Of a stretch of DNA of 64,000 bases, positions 57,954 through 64,000 are shown piece after piece (the first letter of the stretch is position 1; each line of letters starts with the position of its first letter). A model generated the notes under the pieces. That model made no database searches. It was not told the DNA's origin and was given only the letters and a program-made list of their open reading frames with translations. Source of the DNA: Kiritimatiellia bacterium. GTDB taxonomy: Bacteria; Verrucomicrobiota; Kiritimatiellia; UBA8416; JABMPJ01. The stretch is from positions 16,688-80,687 of the forward strand of contig JASLOA010000013.1 of NCBI GenBank assembly GCA_030745755.1, written 5' to 3'. The position numbers were made by a program, and so were the translations under genes.

Positions 57954-58495
57954 CAAACGCTGAGCGCATTCTCGGCTGTTTGGACCGGCATTTGAGTAGT
58001 CATGTCGAGCTGACTCTCTATGGGCGAGCCGCCCTGACGCTCGGCTACTCGGAGACCCCCGAGGACTATGCGCTCAGTCATGACGTGGATGCCGTGTTGT
58101 GGATGGGGCAAGCCGAGGAGTTGAACGAATCAACCAATTTCTGGAAGGCCGTTGCTGCGTCCAATGATGATCTTGGAGATGCCGGCCTCTACATCAGTCA
58201 CTTCTTCACTGAGGACCAGGTGATTCTTCTGCCGGATTGGAAGTCGAATCGCGTTATGCTTCCTGACCGCTGGTCACAGCTCACTCTCTACCGCTTGAGC
58301 GATCTGGATCTTCTTCTCAGTAAACTCATGCGGGATGATGCCATTGACCAGTCCGATGCCCGGTTCATTATCGGCAAGGCGTCACTCGATCGTATCGCCA
58401 TTGAGCAGGCCATCACCAGAGCCAACGTCCCAGAATCACCCGAAGTCCGCGAACAGTTCGCCATCGCCTCCAGGCGCCTTCTCGACGCCCTGTAG
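57950..58495 (+). CDS. DUF6036-like nucleotidyltransferase-fold protein
   Basis: VELTLYGRAALTLGYSETPEDYALSHDVDAVL; LSDLDLLLSKLMRDDAIDQSDARFI. Confidence 0.6.
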   Translation: MTNAERILGCLDRHLSSHVELTLYGRAALTLGYSETPEDYALSHDVDAVLWMGQAEELNESTNFWKAVAASNDDLGDAGLYISHFFTEDQVILLPDWKSNRVMLPDRWSQLTLYRLSDLDLLLSKLMRDDAIDQSDARFIIGKASLDRIAIEQAITRANVPESPEVREQFAIASRRLLDAL

Positions 58496-58588
58496 AGACC
58501 GTGTGAGTCCAAGCCCGGCCACTACGAGTTTTTTTTGGAAAACACGGTTGCATTCATGCCCCCATTAACCTATCGTCCCAATTCGCTC

Positions 58589-58617
58589 TTGAGAAAAAAG
58601 CCGTTCTACGGTACCTT
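58589..58617 (+). promoter_or_regulatory. candidate promoter for tRNA-fMet
   Basis: TTGAGA (58589-58594), 17-nt spacer, TACCTT (58612-58617). Confidence 0.5.
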
Positions 58618-58646
58618 TATCTCAGTCGAGCAAGACAATTTATCGA

Positions 58647-58723
<77 letters not shown>

Positions 58724-58728
58724 ATTTT

Positions 58729-58763
58729 GAAGGGGTTTACGGCAACGTAAACCCCTTTCTTTT
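58729..58763 (+). terminator. intrinsic terminator after tRNA-fMet
   Basis: AAGGGGTTTAC-GGCAAC-GTAAACCCCTT then CTTTTT. Confidence 0.9.
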
Positions 58764-58940
58764 TGGGGTTTATGACAATCAGGCCAAAAGCGCGCCATCC
58801 CGGTGACTTCCTGAGATCGTCTGAAAATCTCTGTGCGTGTTCACGCTTTGTTCACAGCAGATTGCCGCTGTTCACCTCATGTTCACCTCAAACAGGAGGG
58901 CAATCTGAACCTTTGACCTTCAGGCGCGCAGCCTGAAGGG

Positions 58941-59306
58941 CTACCGGGATAGCCATCTGGCCCACGCATACCAGAAAACTGTAACGGCGCTCGCGCGTAG
59001 AGATGCGCGCCAGATCGGGACCCCGTAGGCGCGTTGGAGGGCATAGAACCGTTTGCTGGCAGCCAGATCGCCTTGGCCACGAATCCAGTCGAAGTCATGC
59101 CTTACGCACGGCGGAAAGTACTTCGTGGGCCAGTGCATCTCGGATACACAGGTGCACCCATCGCAGTCCTCGAACCAGTCCCAGGACTCTGAGTTCAAGG
59201 CTTCCAGGATCAACTCCTGCAGCTCCGCCGGCACGTCGAAGACGTCAAACGACTTCAGAATGCGCCGGTACTCCGACAACCTGCTTGCGGGTATCCTCAT
59301 TGTCAT
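58941..59306 (-). CDS. small cysteine-containing protein with CxRHD motif (DUF1353/phospholipase-like?)
   Basis: PPCVRHDFDWIRGQGDLAASKRFYALQRAYGVP; ATGA overlap with the upstream gene. Confidence 0.5.
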   Translation of the reverse strand: MTMRIPASRLSEYRRILKSFDVFDVPAELQELILEALNSESWDWFEDCDGCTCVSEMHWPTKYFPPCVRHDFDWIRGQGDLAASKRFYALQRAYGVPIWRASLRASAVTVFWYAWARWLSR

Positions 59307-59554
59307 GCCCGTAACAGCACGGTCCGAAACAGAAAGACCATGCCGACCACGATCGAGGTAAGCAAAGCGCCGCCGACCACAGATATTCCCCATAGCATCC
59401 CCCGGATCACTTGCTCATGCCGGTCCAGACGCGTTTGGATGGAAACAGTCCCGTTGTCCCGAAACAGGCGCTTCTCGATCGACTCCAGCTTGCCCAGCAC
59501 CTGGCGGCTGGTTTCGGAGCACGTCTCATGCGTCACATACTCTTCAGCGCCCAT
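59303..59554 (-). CDS. small coiled-coil plus C-terminal TM protein (holin-accessory-like topology)
   Basis: VLGKLESIEKRLFRDNGTVSIQTRLDRHEQVIRGMLWGISVVGGALLTSIVVGMVFLF. Confidence 0.5.
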   Translation of the reverse strand: MGAEEYVTHETCSETSRQVLGKLESIEKRLFRDNGTVSIQTRLDRHEQVIRGMLWGISVVGGALLTSIVVGMVFLFRTVLLRA

Positions 59555-60353
59555 TGCGTCTACTCCCCTTCATTCGCTCGCGTCGATCCAGCCCGCCACG
59601 TACCGCCCGCCAATACGCCTCCCACTCTGCCACCAAAGCCGGGTCGTTTCGCCACTCCGGGCCATACGCGCTGAGACTGACGAGTAGCTCACGATGCCTG
59701 TACCCCAGCGGGGAGTTACGATGCGGAACATAGAGTCCCGCCTCTCCCATGATCCGAAACGCCAGCTCATAGACCGCCGACCACTCGCCTACGGCTTGAC
59801 CAACAGACTCGTCCACCCGCACGACGGCGATTGCGCCTGTGGGAATCTCAGTGGCATCTGCGTCCACGACAACGATCTCCATGCCTTGGACATCGATGGT
59901 GGGGATCTCCATTCTGGACACAACCACGACGGGAACAGTGATCTCGGGAACCAGGTACCCGGCAATCTCGGACACCACGTCAGCTTCGCCTGCGTTGCGC
60001 AACAGCCTGTACTTGGTGAGCAGCCGCTTGCGCAGCTGTCTGCGGTCCGGGGTGCGGAACTCACGTCTTAGCACGGGGGAGAGGCGCCGCATCAATCGCT
60101 TGTACTCTGCGGGGTCAGCGTAACCCCACGGTAGCTTGCCCAGGCAACGCTCCATGGCCGCCAGATACGGCTCTCGTTCGACGTCCGTGCCGAGCGTCAT
60201 TACCGACTGCCCATCTTGCATCAACGCCTTGGCGTAGAGCTTTATGGCACGTTCAGGCGGTGCATTATCCCCCGCCTCCTCCCACTCATTGGTGGCTCCA
60301 TTCGACAGTGCGGCCAACAGTACGACTGCGCAGATTGTAGCAATTGACCGCAC
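59544..60353 (-). CDS. secreted hypothetical protein
   Basis: signal peptide MRSIATICAVVLLAALSNGA; in a minus-strand operon. Confidence 0.55.
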   Translation of the reverse strand: MRSIATICAVVLLAALSNGATNEWEEAGDNAPPERAIKLYAKALMQDGQSVMTLGTDVEREPYLAAMERCLGKLPWGYADPAEYKRLMRRLSPVLRREFRTPDRRQLRKRLLTKYRLLRNAGEADVVSEIAGYLVPEITVPVVVVSRMEIPTIDVQGMEIVVVDADATEIPTGAIAVVRVDESVGQAVGEWSAVYELAFRIMGEAGLYVPHRNSPLGYRHRELLVSLSAYGPEWRNDPALVAEWEAYWRAVRGGLDRRERMKGSRRNGR

Positions 60354-60363
60354 AGCGCATCTC

Positions 60364-61272
60364 CTATTTCAACACCACAAGCTTGGACTTGATCTGCCCC
60401 AACAGCTCTGCGTTTGCATCGGTTGCGGGTATCATGAGCAGCAGCCTGCTTAAATGCGCGATAGAGGGTGCGCTGCCGAGTACAACCCAGTCAATCGCGT
60501 CAAAACACTCCTGCTGCAGAGCAAGCGATACAAAGCCGTAGTTCACAGCCGCAGCCATATACGCTGCATTCGCGCCTTCGTCCTGGGCAGCACGTAAGGC
60601 ATTCGCGGCCTTCAGATAGGTCCCGGCCTTGACCGAGTTGCTTGTCGAAGGGTAGTCGCCCACCGCCTTGACATACGCGGCAGCGGCCTCGCTACGTTTC
60701 GCCTGTCCCATCAGTATATCCGCGATCCGCACCCGACAGCCAAAGAGCAGGTCCGCCCGCCCGGCGGGGTAGTCCGCCAGCGCCTTGTTCAGTGCCGCGA
60801 TAGCTTCCGTATACTTCTCCTGCAACTCCAGAACCCGCGCGATCCGCATCTGGCAGACCAGCGGGATATACGATTCGGCCGTGGGATAGTCGTCAATCGC
60901 CTTCTGATATGCCACAATCGCAGCCGTATAGTCCGACAGCCTGGCAAGTGCAATAGCAACGTGCATCTGAGCCCAGGCACGTGTCTTCATCGCGGCAGCC
61001 GGGTAGTCTGCCAGTACCTGCTCAAACTGCGCCTGGGCGCCCGCAAAGTCACCCAATTGCATGATCGCGTAACCCGCACCCAGCCGCGCCGTAGCCACAG
61101 CATCAACATCGCCCGCGGGGTAGTCCACAATCACAGATTCATAGGCGGCTCTTGCGCCCGTATGATCCCCTGCGTCAAACAGGGCCTTCGCAGCGTCCAG
61201 CTCCTCCGTAATCCCTGCAACCGACACGCCGGCGACCAGCGCCAGCACCGACAAAACAACAACCATCTTCAT
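60364..61272 (-). CDS. secreted TPR-repeat protein
   Basis: signal peptide MKMVVVLSVLALVAGVSVA; repeated TPR-like units (AQAQFEQVLADYPAAAMKTRAWAQMH). Confidence 0.75.
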   Translation of the reverse strand: MKMVVVLSVLALVAGVSVAGITEELDAAKALFDAGDHTGARAAYESVIVDYPAGDVDAVATARLGAGYAIMQLGDFAGAQAQFEQVLADYPAAAMKTRAWAQMHVAIALARLSDYTAAIVAYQKAIDDYPTAESYIPLVCQMRIARVLELQEKYTEAIAALNKALADYPAGRADLLFGCRVRIADILMGQAKRSEAAAAYVKAVGDYPSTSNSVKAGTYLKAANALRAAQDEGANAAYMAAAVNYGFVSLALQQECFDAIDWVVLGSAPSIAHLSRLLLMIPATDANAELLGQIKSKLVVLK

Positions 61273-61314
61273 ATCGCCATCCACCTTCCTCTATTTGTTT
61301 ACCCGCGTCCGCAG

Positions 61315-61890
61315 CTACGGCGTAGTCCTTGCCTTAACCCAAGCGATCGGTTGCACCGGATTCCAGTGCGTCTTCGTCCCCGTCGCATTCATCTCAAACC
61401 CAACTCCGTCAAACCGCGTATAACTCCAAACCAACTTCTCATTGTCCCTCGACATCCAGGTCCGCCAGTCAACCGCGCAATCATGCGACGGAAACACATA
61501 AACGTACTCCACCTCCGAGTTCACCGGATCCGCCAATTGCCCGCCGATCCACGTCGCCACTGCCGCCCGCCACCACTTCCTGACATCAGCTACATAATCA
61601 TCCGTGAAATACGTCCAGACATCGCCGTCATCGGCCACTGCATTGCTCGCCGACGACATTATGAAGTAGACCATGCCGTCAAAGTTGTTCGTGCTCGCCT
61701 TCAACTCGAAGTCGGTCCAGTTGCCACCCAACTCCAAAACAAACACCGGGAACGTGTATTCATCCGTCTGCAATTCCTCCGGAATGCCCTCCCACTCGCT
61801 CGGGGCACCATCAAAGATCCAACCGGCCATACACGGCAACGCCACCGCCAGAACCACCAGTGCTGTCAGAATGCGCCTCATCTCAGTCAC
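61315..61890 (-). CDS. secreted hypothetical protein
   Basis: signal peptide MRRILTALVVLAVALPCMAG; aromatic/acidic globular region. Confidence 0.55.
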   Translation of the reverse strand: MTEMRRILTALVVLAVALPCMAGWIFDGAPSEWEGIPEELQTDEYTFPVFVLELGGNWTDFELKASTNNFDGMVYFIMSSASNAVADDGDVWTYFTDDYVADVRKWWRAAVATWIGGQLADPVNSEVEYVYVFPSHDCAVDWRTWMSRDNEKLVWSYTRFDGVGFEMNATGTKTHWNPVQPIAWVKARTTP

Positions 61891-62434
61891 CCCGCCGCAT
61901 GATCTGCACGACCCCGTTTGTCTCGCTGCTCATCACTCTCAACGCATCGCCCTCACCGAACGAGTACGCCACCGACGGCACCCACACGATCGTTGTCACG
62001 TTCGAGAATGTGCAGCTACCCAGCTCAAAACTGAAATCCTCACTGATTCGCCAAATCTCCGCAGAACCCGAGCTCGGAGCTGCATATCGAATCAAAACCG
62101 AAACAGGAACCCAGCTACTGTTCGCCTGCGTATTCGTTACCGTCACGGTTCCGGGCGCCAGGCTCAACGTTTTCGAGAACCCGCCGGCCAACACAGCCAG
62201 CCAAGGATCACGGACGCACAACCGGCGCAATAACCGCCCGCCTGGTAAAACTCGGCCTAATCGAAGACAGCCCATTGAACCGGGCAGGCCAAGGCGACCG
62301 CCCCCCGGCGCAGCCAACACCTCCAGTGATCGAGCTAAACTCCTGCCCGTTCTGAAGCCTATCTCCCATGGCTCTAGTTTCCCCTGTTTTAGACCATCTT
62401 TCTCTGAAAGGGTTTGTATCCTTACTTGACACAT
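61883..62434 (-). CDS. hypothetical beta-rich protein; start uncertain
   Basis: C-terminal region TVTVTNTQANSSWVPVSVLIRYAA... overlaps the next gene's start. Confidence 0.4.
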   Translation of the reverse strand: MCQVRIQTLSEKDGLKQGKLEPWEIGFRTGRSLARSLEVLAAPGGGRLGLPGSMGCLRLGRVLPGGRLLRRLCVRDPWLAVLAGGFSKTLSLAPGTVTVTNTQANSSWVPVSVLIRYAAPSSGSAEIWRISEDFSFELGSCTFSNVTTIVWVPSVAYSFGEGDALRVMSSETNGVVQIMRRGD

Positions 62435-62687
62435 CGAATCACGGGTGTAACAAGTATGCTTAGATAGGGTTGCGACGTAGGATGCTGTCGTAGCGTGCGC
62501 CCCGAGCTTGCATTTTTTGAGGCAGAGTGCTGATGAGGCTTAGAATGGGGGTGCCGCTTCCTCGTGGTCTGCGCAGAGCGTATTATTTCGCACAAGCAAA
62601 ATTGTCCGGTCTTCGATGGCGGATGGCGTACAGTGCGTAATAGGCGCCGCGGAGTTCAGGCATGCTCAAAGGAAACGGACGGATTCA

Positions 62688-63797
62688 ATGGACAAGATTA
62701 AGATCACGAGTGAGGAACTTTCGAAAGTGTCCGTATCGCCCCCGGTTCCAGAACCATCAGTATCGCAACAGGAACAGATTAAGACGCGACTGATTCCTGT
62801 CTGGCTCAGAATAGTCTCGGCCCTACTCGTGATCTTCCCGCCACTCCTTTACATCATCACAGTGATTGTTCTCCCATCAATACGCAAGCGCCCCATGCCG
62901 ATCAAGCACGCGTGGGCCATCCACCTCTGCAGCCTCCTTGTCGCCAGTGGTCTTTTGTGGCTTGTTTTCGGCATGTTCATTGCCCTCAGCGCCCCGCGCC
63001 CCGCGGGGCCCGAACAATCAGTAGCGCTGACCATTTCCAGCTTCCCCAGCTTACCGTCCGCTGCACAGCTCACTGCTAGGGACATCGCCCAGGAGCTACG
63101 GCCTCTCGTTCTCGTCGTTCACTCTCAGCCTTCTCGCCTACCATTCTTCAGAAACCGTTTCTTTCCGACGAGAACGGGGGCGGCCGCGGTCATCCACGCG
63201 GATGAAAATGGGTGTCTCGCTGTCACAAGTCGGCATGTTGTGCAACAAGGCATCAAACAAGCCCGTCTTGGTCAGGCAATCGTCGTTGCCGATGAGGATG
63301 GCACATGGGTTTCCGGCCGCCTCGTCGGCCGCCACCGCGATCTCGACTTGGCTTTGATTTCGTTCAACGGTGCCGCATCCACCAACGTATACACACAGCC
63401 AATTCGTAGGTTCGCATCCATTGAGCTTGGCGATAACGTATTCGCCATCGGTCATCCACAGGGGCTGGAGTTCTCGATCTCCACGGGCATCATCTCACAG
63501 AAACGCGGCGACGATTTACTACAAGTGTCAGCGCCCGTTAGTCCCGGCAGCAGCGGCGGCCCGGTCTACGATCAGCATGGAGCTCTGCTGGGAATCGTCG
63601 AAAGCGTGATAGACAAGGAAACGAGCCCTAACGCGGAGAATCTCAATTTTGCAGTTCGTGCAGACGCGCTGCTTGACAGTGCAGCTTGGGCTCTTGATGC
63701 AGCCGGCGAGAAGGTCATGAAATCGCTAGCGCAGGCTTCCCTCGACAGTTCAAATGTTTCAGAAACGCCTACTCAGCCAGATCCCGTAAAGGAATAG
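62688..63797 (+). CDS. membrane-anchored trypsin-like serine protease
   Basis: two N-terminal TM segments; catalytic TSRHVV (H), DLDLAL (D), SPGSSGGPV (S). Confidence 0.85.
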   Translation: MDKIKITSEELSKVSVSPPVPEPSVSQQEQIKTRLIPVWLRIVSALLVIFPPLLYIITVIVLPSIRKRPMPIKHAWAIHLCSLLVASGLLWLVFGMFIALSAPRPAGPEQSVALTISSFPSLPSAAQLTARDIAQELRPLVLVVHSQPSRLPFFRNRFFPTRTGAAAVIHADENGCLAVTSRHVVQQGIKQARLGQAIVVADEDGTWVSGRLVGRHRDLDLALISFNGAASTNVYTQPIRRFASIELGDNVFAIGHPQGLEFSISTGIISQKRGDDLLQVSAPVSPGSSGGPVYDQHGALLGIVESVIDKETSPNAENLNFAVRADALLDSAAWALDAAGEKVMKSLAQASLDSSNVSETPTQPDPVKE

Positions 63798-63820
63798 CAC
63801 CAAAGAAAGGACAACAGACC

Positions 63821-64000
63821 ATGGCAAACATCAATGTGACAGTCTTCGACTCCACGGAAAATAAGAGAGTCCCGGTTGAGCTCCCAGATGACGCACCCGT
63901 CAACAAACTGCTTGCTGTTCTTATAGATAAGCTCAGCCTTCCAAAGGCTGGCCCAGACGGAGCCCCGCTAAGCTACAAGTTCCATCACAAGAATTCGGGC
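63821..64000 (+). CDS. ubiquitin-like (EsaB/YukD-like) protein, truncated by window edge
   Basis: manual translation MANINVTVFDSTENKRVPVELPDDAPVNKLLAVLIDKLSLPKAGPDGAPLSYKFHHKNSG; absent from the ORF track because it is open-ended. Confidence 0.65.
   Translation, partial: MANINVTVFDSTENKRVPVELPDDAPVNKLLAVLIDKLSLPKAGPDGAPLSYKFHHKNSG

Noticed and set aside
58883-62434. Calling this block a definite prophage
   Set aside because: No integrase, portal, terminase or capsid gene seen; only lysis-like topology in two small ORFs, so kept as a hypothesis.

Overview
High-GC bacterial chromosomal window, probably from the PVC or a related Gram-negative group (inference only; there is no rRNA here to place it). 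It is dominated by housekeeping genes: nusA-infB-rbfA-truB-ribF-rpsO-pnp, scpA-scpB-hisC-tyrA-aroA::cmk, dnaG, argS, pcnB, trpS, infA, nfo and one initiator-type tRNA-Met. It also carries three ABC genes, a two-component pair, an ExeA/GspB-like pair and three toxin-antitoxin or TA-like gene pairs. The intergenic DNA is very dense in dispersed nested palindromic repeats of several families. Some have entered coding sequences in frame (CHASE2 cyclase, IF-2, the ApbE N-terminus) or supply stop codons and terminators. Most notable observations: (i) a truncated ubiquitin-like (EsaB/YukD-like) ORF running off the right edge behind a membrane-anchored trypsin-like protease; (ii) composite nested palindromes with covarying stems; (iii) a palindromic element found in frame in two unrelated proteins and also nested inside another repeat; (iv) an AroA-Cmk fusion with an internal Shine-Dalgarno and GTG; (v) an ATP-cone fused to a uridine-kinase-like domain; (vi) an initiator tRNA lacking the usual G29:C41 pair; (vii) a putative attenuator ahead of nusA. 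No searches were run. Family names come from motif recognition.
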